The position numbers were made by a program, and so were the translations under genes. A stretch of 64,000 nt of DNA from Flaccisagitta enflata (lineage: Eukaryota; Chaetognatha; Sagittoidea; Aphragmophora). Below, in pieces: positions 41,882 through 52,556 of the stretch. The notes beneath the pieces were generated by a model that saw only the letters and a program-made list of their open reading frames with translations, searched no databases and was not told where the DNA came from. Numbering within the stretch: position 1 is the first letter of the stretch; every line of letters starts with the position of its first letter. The DNA lies in NCBI GenBank assembly GCA_965153355.1, contig OZ231127.1, forward strand, positions 97,464,001-97,528,000, in the 5' to 3' direction.

Positions 41882-42364
41882 TGTGAATTTACGGCATAGT
41901 TTCTTGCCGCGGTTCACGCTTTTAGCGATTCGCATGTCTATTTAGCTGAGCGTGAACATGTCCTTATTTTGTCTAATTTGCATATTGAGGTGTGGATGAA
42001 ATGATAAAGCCCGTTGTAATTCTACATAGCCGCCGATATGTCTATTTTTGTGAAGTAAAATCTATTAACGGACAGTTTGCCACCACACCTCTCAAAAAAG
42101 ACACTAAATGGAACAAAAAGAGAGAAAAAATTAGTGTACAGATCGAGATAAAACGATAAAACAATAAAACGATAAACGATAAAAACGACGCGATGACGAT
42201 AAAAATGCCAAGCAAAAAAGGTAAAAAACACGCAATTTTTCAGGATGAAGGAGCGACAGAGAATAAAATCTAAAGCAACTCCGTACAGCTACGGAAGCGA
42301 CACAAAAGGGCAATGTGACAAAAAAATGGCATCGCTAAGGTCAACAAAAGACACATTTTCCACA
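41882..42364 (-). repeat. 5' LTR, 483 bp
   Basis: Matches the left LTR with one single-base deletion. It should hold the promoter for gag transcription towards lower coordinates. No TATA box stands out. Confidence 0.93.
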
Positions 42365-42585
42365 GAAATTCTTGTCTAATTCATCAGCATAGTTTAAGGT
42401 GAACTCTTTTACTCTTTTTGCTCTAAAATCCAAACGAATTGAGCTATAATGCTCTGCTTGGCGGCATTTGATCGCATTTTTGAAGAGCTTTCTAACAGTC
42501 ACCGGTTTTCCTAGGGTTTTCTTCACCATTTGGATGAAATATGACAAAAACTACCGGACTCTTGTTTTGAACAAGATAGTAGTGA

Positions 42586-42880
42586 CCTCAAATATGGCCC
42601 CTGCCCACCCGCACGCGACTTCGGTAGCCGTGTATCCGGCCTTGTTTTTTCTTTTTGCCCATTTTCCCCCTTTTTAGTAGCGGTCACGCAACTCTATAAG
42701 AGGCTTTCTTCGTCCGTCCCTCCATCCGTTGGTCCGTCCATTCGTCCGTTGGTCCGTCTGTCCGTCCATTGGTCCGTCTGTCCGTTGGTCTGTCAGCAAG
42801 AGTCAAAAAGTGGGAAAACGCGCATATCTGCCCCTGCCTACCCGTCCGCAACTGATGGCCGTGCATCCGGCCTTTTTTAC
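42586..42880 (-). repeat. hairpin-end repeats
   Basis: A fragment at 42586-42652 (GCCCCTGCCCACCCGCACGC, GCCGTGTATCCGGCC) and a fuller copy at 42676-42880 (TCACGCAACTCTATAAG, GTCCGTC core, CTGCCCCTGCC, GCCGTGCATCCGGCC). Confidence 0.75.
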
Positions 42881-43419
42881 ATGGATTCATGTAGTAGAAT
42901 CGTAGCTCTGTATTGATTTGTTGGAGTGCCGCTTGGATTGTTGCATTTTATGTTGACGAAAATAGAATCATTATTATTATATATTGGTTAGATTTTAACT
43001 AGTTTTTAACAAAAGTAGCCTGGAGCTTTCTCCAACGCGCTGATGCACTCAACTTGTTGCTAGAACGCCCACTTATTAGATCTGATATCATCTGGAACAT
43101 CTCAGTAGATTTCAAGGAACTTAGTCGGGAAAAAAGTTGAAGTCAGTCTTCGACTTTTTGACGTATTCAAGAAAAACAGGGTTTTTATTTTCTTATGAGG
43201 AAGTTGCGGAACTCTTCCGCCTGATTGAGGCCTCCAATGAAATTGATAGGGTAAGTAAATTTGATAATTCTCTTTCATTTGGCGCCAAGCAGAATGCTCT
43301 ACGGCAAATACTTTTTGCATTATTAATTTTCGAAGATTTATTTACAAAAAATTCTAATTGAATTTTTTTTTATATTTTATGATTTTAAGTTGGATCATAA
43401 AGGAGTGTATTTAAGGTTG

Positions 43420-43830
43420 TTTGAGAATGCAAATACAAGAGGACATGTTTATGAGCATAGCTGCTCATCTGTGAGAGTGTTTTTGAGAATTTTGGCTCAT
43501 TTAGCTCATTTAGCTCAGTTTATTTTTCTGATTTTAGATGCGACAAATGAATAAATATTTTGATACATGTTTAAGCAAGCAGCCATAAGAAAGCATGTCA
43601 ATGAGCAGAGCTGCTCATCTGTGAGGGTGTTTTTAAGTATTCCAGCTCATTTAGCTCATTTAGCTCAGTTTTTTTCTGAGTTTTAATAGGATAAATAAAT
43701 GTTTTAATTAAGCATGCAAATACAAGAAAGCATTTCAGTTGCTTAGCTGGATATTTGGTTGAGTGATTTTAAGTATTTTAGCTCATCTAGCTCATTTGGC
43801 TTTGTTATATTTTTTTCTGATTTTCAGTGC
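43420..43830. repeat. about 140-bp tandem repeat, three copies
   Basis: Each unit contains GCTGCTCATCTGTGAG or a decayed form and two to three TTTAGCTCAT motifs followed by GCTCAGTTT and TTTTTCTGA. Confidence 0.75.
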
Positions 43831-43964
43831 AATCAATACGTACAACTGCTCTTGATTTGATCTAACATTTATAAAAAAACAAGGGTTGAAGATAAAAGCT
43901 TGGTGGAAAGCGATCAATGCTTACGACTTTTTTCCACACGGCGACAGCCGCCATTACTGGTATG

Positions 43965-44790
43965 GACGTGTCTCTATCTTTGTCTCATTTCCCTTTATCT
44001 TTCATGTCTCTATCTCTATCTCTCCAGGGCGTATCTCTATCTTTGATTCATTTCCCTTTATCTTTCATGTCTCTATCTCTATCTCTCCAGGGCGTATCTC
44101 TATCTTTGTCTCATTTCCCTTTATCTTTCATGTCTCTATCTCTATCTCTCCAGGGCGTATCTCTTTCTTTGTCTCATTTCCCTTTATCTTTCATGTCTCT
44201 ATCTCTATCTCTCCAGGGCGTATCTCTTTTTTTGTCTCATTTTCCTTTATCTTTTATGTCTCTATCTCTATCTCTCCAGGGCGTATCTCTATCTTTGTCT
44301 CATTTCCCTTTATCTTTCATGTCTCTATCTCTATCTCTCCAGGGCGTATCTCTATCATTGTCTCATTTCCCTTTATCTTTCATGTCTCTATCTCTATCTC
44401 TCCAGGGCGTATCTCTATCTTTGTCTCATTTCCCTTTATCTTTCATGTCTCTATCTCTATCTCTCCAGGGCGTGTCTCTATCTTTGTCTCATTTCCCTTT
44501 ATCTTTCATGTCTCTATCTCTATCTCTCCAGGGCGTATCTCTATCTTTGTCTCATTTCCCTTTATCTTTCATGTCTCTATCTCTATCTCTCCAGGGCGTG
44601 TCTATCTTTGTCTCATTTCCCTTTATCTTTCATGTCTCTATCTCTATCTCTCCAGGGCGTATCTCTATCTTTGTCTCATTTCCCTTTATCTTTCATGTCT
44701 CTATCTCTATCTCTCCAGGGCGTATCTCTATATTTGTCTCATTTCCCTTTATCTTTCATGTCTCTATCTCTATCTCTCCAGGGCGTGTCT
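43965..44790. repeat. 63-bp minisatellite, about 13 copies
   Basis: The unit begins GGGCGTATCTCTATCTTTGT and ends TCTCTATCTCTCCA. The period of 63 bases keeps two plus-strand frames open for about 300 codons (a 21-residue repeat such as ISIFVSFPFIFHVSISISPG). No start context or partner exon suggests it is translated. Its units share GTCTCTATCTTTGTCTCATT with the array at 62041-62715. Confidence 0.9.
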
Positions 44791-44985
44791 CTAGTGAAGA
44801 CAACAAAGTCGATCCTTTTCATTGAACGCGTTTTCATTCTAAACACATTTTCATGAAATTCAACTGTCCCATGAGGGATTGACTGAAGTTAGTGAGTAAG
44901 CCCATGAACGGAGCACGCTAGCTGAGCAAGCGTGGCAAAGTGGAGCGCTGGGGAGCATGTGAGGGGACGTTTCTAGTCACAAACA
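44785..44985. mobile_element. CTAGT-TIR MITE copy
   Basis: Left end GGGCGTGTCTCTAGTGAAG. The body has AACGCGTTTTCATTCTAAAC and TTCAACTGTCCCATGAG, and a GGGGACGTTTCTAGTCAC end is fused to an inverted half element (CAATTGCGTTTTGAAAGGGC to about 45075). Confidence 0.65.
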
Positions 44986-45663
44986 ATTGCGTTTTGAAAG
45001 GGCCACTCAGTCACTCGCTATGTTTGTTCGCTCGCACCGCTCACTCCACTCACTTGCTCCACTACTTTCAAAGGGCTTCAAAATGATCTAAAATTTTCAA
45101 TAGTTTTTTTGAAGATTTATCGGTTAAATTAACCATTTAAAAGTGCGTCCTTTTTTTTTGATCCGCATGTTATGAGAAAATGTTCTGTTCTTGCATCACA
45201 ATAAGTGGATGAATATTCATTGAATAGATTCCAGTTGTAGGCTCTATAAGAAGGTTTTTCCACCTGTCCATCTGTCCCTCCATCCATCGGACCATCAGTC
45301 TGTCTGTCTGACTGTCTGTGTCTGTCTGTCTTTCTATCCGTCTGTCTGTCTGTCTGATGGTCCATCTGTCCATCTGTCCATCTGTTCATCCAAATGTCGG
45401 TTCATCTGTCTGTCTGTCCATCTGTCTTTTGGTCTGTTCGTGTGTCCATGTGTCCATCCCTCCATCTCTCCGTCCTTTTGTCTGTCTGTTTGTCTGTCCG
45501 TCCGTCTATCTGTCCATCCATCTGTTAGTCTGTCCATCTGTCTGTCCGTCCATCCATCTGTCCATCTGTCTGTCCATCCATCCATCCGTCCATCTGTCTG
45601 TCCATCCATCCTTCCATATGTATGTCTGTATGTCTGTCTGTCTGTCCTTCTGTCCGTCTGTCC

Positions 45664-45698
<35 letters not shown>

Positions 45699-46130
45699 CA
45701 TCTGTCTGTTCTTCCATCCGTCTGTCTATCCATCTATCTGTCTGTCCCTCCATCTATCCATCTTTCTGTATGTGCTAGAAAAATATAGTCGCAAAAGCGT
45801 AAATGGTCAGCGGAACCCGATGCCTCTATGTTGGTGTATGTAAGGATGAGACGTTGAGAGAGGCAGCAGCCCCAAAGGGGCCAATGACCTATGATTCCAC
45901 ATAGGGCAATTTTCTCCATTTTCCGTTTGTTGATCAATGGACCTGATTTGAGGTCTGAGATGTCAGATTTAAGGTCTTAGGTCTTTTAGGGGCCTTATTT
46001 GAGGCCAGAACTGAGAAGAGTAATTTGTGCCGGAGTGGAGGGAACCTGGACAAACGATTAAGTTTGGGGCTTAAGATGTCTGACTATGGGTCTGAGAGGT
46101 CTGATTTAGGGAATGTATGAGGCCTGCTTT
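44936..46130. repeat. 1.2-kb duplication, copy 1
   Basis: From GCAAAGTGGAGCGCTGGGG to GGCCTGCTTTTGGG. It includes the TCTG array (45290-45770) and a foldback-family piece (about 45786-46128: TAGTCGCAAAAGCGTAAATG, CAGCCCCAAAGGGGCC). The same series recurs as 46131-46173 plus 50586-51767. Confidence 0.85.
45240..45775. repeat. (TCTG/TCCA)n array
   Basis: TCTG, TCCG and TCCA tetramers in mixed order. The same array recurs at 50870-51425 in copy 2 of the duplication. Open frames on both strands are compositional. Confidence 0.95.
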
Positions 46131-46647
46131 TGGGCAAAGTGGAGCCCTGGGGAGCACGTGAGGGGACGTTTCTGGATGCAGTCAACCTCTGAAACAATTT
46201 TAAGACCCTTTACACTGTTTTTTTTTAATTTCTGAAAGAAATTTATAAAAAAACCTTAGCAACCAAGCTGAAGTGTACCTCAATATGTCCTATTTTCAGT
46301 GAAACATGAATTTTGAGCCACTTCCCCTCACTAGTGGTATGCCAGCATATGAAAGTAAATGTTTAAGAAAAGCGCTTTCTCTCATAAATTTGATGGAAAA
46401 AGGGTAGGAGTGTCCATCAATGCTTCTTTCTTGATTTTTCTAGTTGTATCACACATAAATGATGATCCACAGAAAAAATTTCAAAAATCATTGCAGTTAA
46501 AGACCTCAAGTCCTTTAAAAATCGGGGAAACATCGTTTTTTATGTGTTTTTTACATTATCAAAGTCCTTTAAGAATGAGGGCTTGAAACAAGACAAATGC
46601 ATGAACTCATGAGTCAAATCAAAGCTGTGGCGCTGTAGACTTATATC

Positions 46648-47394
46648 CAGGCCTGAATTTAGCAATTTTATTGAGCGTGCATACTGGGCACGCTCCTCAC
46701 AATTTAAGCGTGCCCGACAGAGAATGAGCGTGCCCGGTTTTTTACCTTATCTTTACATTTACTTTAAATTCCATCATTTAAACAATACATTACTATAGTG
46801 ATCCCCCAGCATTTGTGTCCACATTAAGCAAAGAATAAACAAAAAAGGGAAGAAAAATAATGCTAGTTTATTTGTGTTCTTTTTTTTGTTACAATATCAA
46901 ATAACTAAAGTCTTGAAAGCCCATTATGACTAATTAACATTTCTGTTAATTCAGAATTACCCTTGATGAATAAAAGACAAAACAAATGAACAAACAAATA
47001 GACAAATGAATGAATAAATGTTGAAATGAGAATTAACTCAATTGAGTTTTCCTTTGACAGATGGTTTCAGAGATGCATCTTCATTTTATTATCATACACC
47101 CTGTAAAATAAGGAAAAGAGGAATAAATGAATGAATGAATGGATGAATGTATAAATTCATAACTGGCAAGATGAATGAATAATTGAAATGATATTTTAAC
47201 AAATCTAAAACCTGTTTCAAACAAATAAACAATTGATCTCCACTCAAAAAAATAAAAAAGTGTAACCATTTAAAAATTTTGATAGTCCTATGTGAGAGGA
47301 GAGTGCCAGCCGGGCACGCCATCAGCAAAAGCAGCGTGCCAGCCAGCAAAACAGAGTGCATCGGGCACGCGGGCACGCTCTAAATTCAGGCCTG
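46648..47394. mobile_element. non-autonomous hAT element, 747 bp
   Basis: Perfect terminal inverted repeats CAGGCCTGAATTTAG and CTAAATTCAGGCCTG with an 8-bp target duplication CTTATATC (46640-46647 and 47395-47402). The uninterrupted site is visible in the other X copies (GTAGACTTATATCCAC). CAG...CTG ends plus 8-bp duplications are diagnostic of hAT. Subterminal GGGCACGC/GCGTGCCC motifs recur at both ends and may bind a transposase. There is no open transposase. Confidence 0.92.
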
Positions 47395-48087
47395 CTTATA
47401 TCCACTTTGATGGGTCGAACAAATCTAGACAAAAGACGCAGAATTTCTCTCTATATGTTAAGTGGTCAAGGCGCGCAGAAAACGCCTATTTACTGCACTC
47501 TTTAAACAGGGGGTCCCCAAACACAAGTTATTGAAAAATTGATTTTTTTTCATCTAAGTTGTAGGAAATCAAAGTAAAACAAGTTTTTTCTGCATATTTT
47601 GGTTTGTTTTCCAAAATTAGATTGATAATGGGTATTTTTTGTGAGAAAAATCAAAGTTAAAAAATTTTCAAATTGATCAAAAATAGAATTTTTCATGTTT
47701 TTTCATCTTTCTATGATCAAATATCTGTGTCAGAGGGCCCAAAAATTTCATTTTAGTCTTTTTTCAGCTTGACCTATTGTCTAATGTGAAATATTTCATG
47801 AAAAAAACATTTTTGAATAATTGTCTTTTCCCTTTAAACAGGGGGTCCCCAAACACAAGTTATTGAAAAATTGATTTTTTTTCATCTAAGTTGTAGGAAA
47901 TCAAAGTAAAACAAGTTTTTTCTGCATATTTTGGTTTGTTTTCCAAAATTAGATTGATAATGGGTATTTTTTGTGAGAAAAATCAAAATTAAAAAATTTT
48001 CAAATTGATCAAAAATAGAATTTTTCATGTTTTTTCATCTTTCTATGATCAAATATCTGTGTCAGAGGGCCCAACAATTTCATTTTA

Positions 48088-48685
48088 ACCATAGCACAAA
48101 AAAAAACGGAACAACTTGTTTTGATGATTTTTGCTAAAATGAAGACTCAAACTATAAAAAATTCATGACCGTTTGAAAGCTCTGCAAAAGATCTTTCAAA
48201 TGCGACGTTGCTGGTCATTCTAGCTTTATCCATTTAGAAATGGCGTTAGAATGAGTGAAAACATTGCCCTTATCAATTTGCGGTCAGATTGAATAAAAAG
48301 GTTTTGAAAATAAAGTTAATCACTTTGACAAGCTGTAACTTTTAATCGGTTTGAGATACAGATCTGGGATTGGTCTAGAATGAAAGAAAATTAAAAAATC
48401 TTTAAAATCATCTAAGAAAAAAAGTTCAAATTATTATTTTTTCTATCTTTTACATGAAATAACAAAGAGGAACGACTTCTATGACTTCAACTTTCACATT
48501 CATGACCACCTCTTCTTTAATGTTATGTCATTTCTTAACGAATAAAGACAGAACAACCAGCATGGTCTCATTTTGAAGATCTTTTGCAGAGCTTTCAAAC
48601 GGTCATGGATTTTGCTATGTTTTTCACAGTGGATGAATCTCAATCTTTAAAAAGCATTTTGTTCCGTTTTTTTTTGTGCTATGGT
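48088..48685. mobile_element. TA-flanked foldback MITE, 598 bp
   Basis: Termini ACCATAGCACAAAAAAAAAC and its exact complement, extending to 27 bases and, less perfectly, to about 120. The TA target is duplicated (48086-48087, 48686-48687), and the empty site is seen in the other Y copies (CATTTTAGTC). Tc1/mariner-type mobilisation is inferred. No coding capacity. Confidence 0.92.
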
Positions 48686-51271
48686 TAGTCTTTTTTCAGC
48701 TTGACCTATTGTCTAATGTGAAATATTTCATGAAAAAAACATTTTTGAATAATTGTCTTTTCCCTTTAAAGGATGCAGTCAACCTCTGAAACAATTTTAA
48801 GACCCTTTACACTGTTTTTTTTAAATTTCTGAAAGAAATCTATAAAAAAACCTTAGCAACCAAGCTGAAGTGTACCTCAATATGTCCTATTTTCAGTGAA
48901 ACATGAATTTTGAGCCACTTCCCCTCACTAGTGGTATGCCAGCATATGAAAGTAAATGTTTAAGAAAAGCGCTTTCTCTCATAAATTTGATGGAAAAAGG
49001 GTAGGAGTGTCCATCAATGCTTCTTTCTTGATTTTTTTAGTTGTATCACACATAAATGATGATCCACAGAAAAAATTTCAAAAATCATTGCAGTTAAAGA
49101 CCTCAAGTCCTTTAAAAATCGGGGAAACATCGTTTTTTATGTGTTTTTTACATTATCAAAGTCCTTTAAGAATGAGGGCTTGAAACAAGACAAATGCATG
49201 AACTCATGAGTCAAATCAAAGCTGTGGCGCTGTAGACTTATATCCACTTTGATGGGTCGAACAAATCTAGACAGAAGACGCAGAATTTCTCTCTATATGT
49301 TAAGTGGTCAAGGCGCGCAGAAAACGCCTATTTACTGCACTCTTTAAACAGGGGGTCCCCAAACACAAGTTATTGAAAAATTGATTTTTTTTCATCTAAG
49401 TTGTAGGAAATCAAAGTAAAACAAGTTTTTTCTGCATATTTTGGTTTGTTTTCCAAAATTAGATTGATAATGGGTATTTTTTGTGAGAAAAATCAAAGTT
49501 AAAAAATTTTCAAATTGATCAAAAATAGAATTTTTCATGTTTTTTCATCTTTCTATGATCAAATATCTGTGTCAGAGGGCCCAAAAATTTCATTTTAGTC
49601 TTTTTTCAGCTTGACCTATTGTCTAATGTGAAATATTTCATGAAAAAAACATTTTTGAATAATTGTCTTTTCCCTTTAAACAGGGGGTCCCAAAACACAA
49701 GTTATTGAAAAATTGATTTTTTTTCATCTAAGTTGTAGGAAATCAAAGTAAAACAAGTTTTTTCTGCATATTTTGGTTTGTTTTCCAAAATTAGATTGAT
49801 AATGGGTATTTTTTGTGAGAAAAATCAAAGTTAAAAAATTTTCAAATTGATCAAAAATAGAATTTTTCATGTTTTTTCATCTTTCTATGATCAAATATCT
49901 GTGTCAGAGGGCCCAACAATTTCATTTTAGTCTTTTTTCAGCTTGACCTATTGTCTAATGTGAAATATTTCATGAAAAAAACATTTTTGAATAATTGTCT
50001 TTTCCCTTTAAAGGATGCAGTCAACCTCTGAAACAATTTTAAGACCCTTTACACTGTTTTTTTTAAATTTCTGAAAGAAATTTATAAAAAAACCTTAGCA
50101 ACCAAGCTGAAGTGTACCTCAATATGTCCTATTTTCAGTGAAACATGAATTTTGAGCCACTTCCCCTCACTAGTGGTATGCCAGCATATGAAAGTAAATG
50201 TTTAAGAAAAGCGCTTTCTCTCATAAATTTGATGGAAAAGGGTAGGAGTGTCCATCAATGCTTCTTTCTTGATTTTTTTAGTTGTATCACACATAAATGA
50301 TGATCCACAGAAAAAATTTCAAAAATCATTGCAGTTAAAGACCTCAAGTCCTTTAAAAGTCGGGGAAACATCGTTTTTTATGTGTTTTTTACATTATCAA
50401 AGTCCTTTAAGAATGAGGGCTTGAAACAAGACAAATGCATGAACTCATGAGTCAAATCAAAGCTGTGGCGCTGTAGACTTATATCCACTTTGATGGGTCG
50501 AACAAATCTAGACAAAAGACGCAGAATTTCTCTCTATATGTTAAGTGGTCAAGGCGCGCAGAAAACGCCTATTTACTGCACTCTTCTAGTCACAAACAAT
50601 TGCGTTTTGAAAGGGCCACTCAGTCACTCGCTATGTTTGTTCGCTCGCACCGCTCACTCCACTCAGTTGCTCCACTACTTTCAAAGGGCTTCAAAATGAT
50701 TTAAGATTTTCTATAGTTTTTTTGAAGATTTATCGGTTAAATTAACCATTTAAAAGTGCGTCTTTTTTTTGATCCGCATGTTATGAGAAAATGTTCTGTT
50801 CTGTTCTCGCATCACAATAAGTGGATGAATATTCATTGAATAGATTCCAGTTGTAGGCTCTATAAGAAGGTTTTTCCACCCGTCCATCTGTCCCTCCATC
50901 CATTGGACCATCAGTCTGTCTGTCTGACTGTCTGTGTCTGTCTGTCTTTCTATCCGTCTGTCTGTCTGTCTGACGGTCCATCTGTCCATCTGTCCATCTG
51001 TTCATCCAAATGTCGGTTCATCTGTCTGTCTGTCCATCTGTCTTTTGGTCTGTCCGTGTGTCCATGTGTCCATCCCTCCATCTCTCCGTCCTTTTGTCTG
51101 TCTGTCTGTCTGTCCGTCCGTCTATCTGTCCATCCATCTGTTAGTCTCTCCATCTGTCTGTCCGTCCATCCATCTGTCCATCTGTCTGTCCATCCATCCA
51201 TCCGTCCATCTGTCTGTCCATCCATCCTTCCATATGTCTGTCTGTCTGTCTGTCTGTCGGTCTATCTATCT

Positions 51272-51306
<35 letters not shown>

Positions 51307-51761
51307 CGTCTGTCTGTCTGTCTGTCTGTCTGTCTGCCTGTCTGTCTGTCCATCTGTCTGTTCTTCCATCCGTCTGTCTATCCATCTATCTGTCTGTCCC
51401 TCCATCTATCCATCTTTCTGTATGTGCTAGAAAAATATAGTCGCAAAAGCGTTAATGGTCAGTGGTAACCGATGCCCCTATGTTGGTGTATGTAAGGATG
51501 AGACGTTGAGAGAGGCAGCAGCCCCGGAGGGGCCAATGACCTATGATTCCACATAGGGCAATTTTCTCCATTTTCCGGTTGTTGATCAATGGACCTGATT
51601 TGAGGTCTGAGATGTCAGATTTGGGGTCTTAGGTCTTTTAGGGGCCTTATTTGAGGCCAGAACTGAGAAGAGTAGTTTGTGCCGGAGTGGAGGGAACTTG
51701 GACAAACGATTGATTTTGGGTCTGGGAGGTCTGATTTAGGGTATGTATGAGGCCTGCTTTT

Positions 51762-52176
51762 GGGCAGCGGCCCCAAAGGGGTCGATGACCTATGCTTTCA
51801 TACATTTGGGGAATTTTCTCCTCCTTTTCTTTCTTCTTCCTCCCCCCTTCCTCCAGGCCTCCAGGCCCATATCTCAGCCTCAAGGCCCATATCCCAGCCT
51901 CGAGGCCCAAATCCCAGTCTGGAGGCCCAAATCCCAACCTTGAGGCCCAAATTCCAACTCCAAGGCCCAAATTCCAGCTTCAAGGGATTTGGGCCTCAAG
52001 AGTCAAGACTGGGATTTGGGCCTGGAGGTTGGGATATGGGCCTCGAGGCTGAGATATGGGCCTGGAGGCTGGGGGGAAGGGGGTGCGGAGGAGAGGAAGA
52101 AGAAGGAGAAGGAGGAGAAAATTTCCCATATGTATGAAAGCATAGGTCATCGACCCCTTTGAGGCCGCTGCTCTGC
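51762..52176. mobile_element. foldback element, 415 bp, GATGACCTATGC subtype
   Basis: Left arm GGGCAGCGGCCCCAAAGGGG, TCGATGACCTATGCTTTCAT, GAATTTTCTCCTCC, then a 20-21 bp AGGCCCAAATCCCAGCCTCG minisatellite. The right arm is the inverse in the same order (GGGATTTGGGCCT units, GGAGAAAATTTCCC, GAAAGCATAGGTCATCGACC, GGCCGCTGCTCTG). It could fold into a hairpin nearly its full length. Confidence 0.85.
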
Positions 52177-52556
52177 TCCCCCCTCAACTTCAGCCACAAC
52201 TTACTTAAGCAGGTCACGGGTACCGCTGACCATCCAACGCTTTTGCAACTATTTGGCTTGAGAGCCCAGATTTTGGATCTTAGAGGCCTGACTGGGGCTC
52301 TGAAAAGCCTGCATTGGGTTTGTGAGGCTTCATTTTGGATCTGAGGCTTGATTTGGGGTCTGGGAGGCCTAATATGGGGTCTGAGAGGTCCAATCTAGGG
52401 TCTCAAAGGCCTAGTCTGTGGTCTAAGAGGCTTGATTTAAGGACTGGAAGGCCTGATTTTGGGTCCAAAAGTCCTGATCTGGGGTCTAAAAGACCTAATT
52501 GGAGGTCTGAGAGGCCTTATTCTGGCTTATATAGGCTTGATTTTAGGCCTGTTTTT
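52177..52556. repeat. minisatellite of the GGGTCTGAGAGGCCT type
   Basis: Decayed 20-25 bp units with GGTCTGAGAGGCCTGAT, between two foldback elements. The head module (ACCATCCAACGCTTTTGCAA, inverted) lies at about 52230-52255. Confidence 0.6.

Larger units (their letters stand above)
36696..42364 (-). mobile_element. BEL/Pao LTR retrotransposon, gag only
   Basis: A 5669-bp element on the minus strand with two nearly identical LTRs, TG...CA ends, a 5-bp target duplication and an intact 626-codon gag. The 2.4 kb between gag and the 3' LTR holds no recognisable protease, reverse transcriptase, RNase H or integrase, where an autonomous element needs about 4.5 kb. It is therefore a non-autonomous, internally deleted derivative that would depend on enzymes supplied in trans. 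The near identity of the LTRs shows a recent insertion. No clear tRNA primer-binding site is seen next to the 5' LTR. Confidence 0.9.
36301..42576. mobile_element. TA-flanked MITE (602 bp without insertion) split by a BEL/Pao element
   Basis: The termini TCTTGTTCAAATCAAGAGTC (left) and GACTCTTGTTTTGAACAAGA (right) are inverted repeats with one mismatch. TA stands at both outer edges (36299-36300 and 42577-42578). Subtracting the 5669-bp BEL element and its 5-bp duplication leaves 602 bp, almost the same size as the MITEs at 48088 (598) and 54019 (599). Like the latter it contains a GCTCTGCTTGGCGGCATTTG-type segment, on each side of the insertion. No transposase is encoded. Tc1/mariner-type mobilisation is inferred from the TA. 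Confidence 0.75.
46174..50585. repeat. higher-order repeat X-Y-Y-X-Y-Y-X
   Basis: X is about 574 bp (starts GGATGCAGTCAACCTC, ends TTTACTGCACTCTT). Y is about 333 bp (starts AACAGGGGGTCCCCAAACAC, ends TTGTCTTTTCCCTTTA). Order: X 46174-47503 (holding a hAT insertion), Y 47504-47835, Y 47836-48770 (holding a TA-flanked MITE), X 48771-49344, Y 49345-49677, Y 49678-50012, X 50013-50585. The X-to-X period is 1242 bp in the second interval and, after subtracting both insertions with their duplications, 1242 bp in the first. Confidence 0.9.
46131..51767. repeat. 1.2-kb duplication, copy 2, split by a 4.4-kb array
   Basis: The left stub 46131-46173 (GCAAAGTGGAGCCCTGGGG to GGGGACGTTTCT) and the right part from 50586 (CTAGTCACAAACAATTGCG) together match the continuous sequence at 44936 onwards. 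Everything between is the X/Y array. Confidence 0.8.

Noticed and set aside
36837-42313. Identical short frames in the two LTRs
   Set aside because: Duplicated only because they are within the LTRs.
43132-43249. Possible plus-strand exon ending in EEVAELFRLIEASNEIDR at donor GTAAGT
   Set aside because: The donor is good and the segment resembles an EF-hand helix, but the upstream part needs a frame shift and no partner exon is found.
43886-44825. 302-codon repetitive protein
   Set aside because: The open frame follows from a 63-bp period divisible by three. No splice or start signals and no relative.
45318-45788. Cys/Ser/Val-rich reading frames over the TCTG arrays here and at 50903-51440
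   Set aside because: Compositional; open on both strands and in several frames.
46359-49183. Identical 75-codon frames at 46359 and 48956
   Set aside because: They lie in X units of the satellite. The third unit carries a single-base deletion in an A run, as expected for noncoding sequence.
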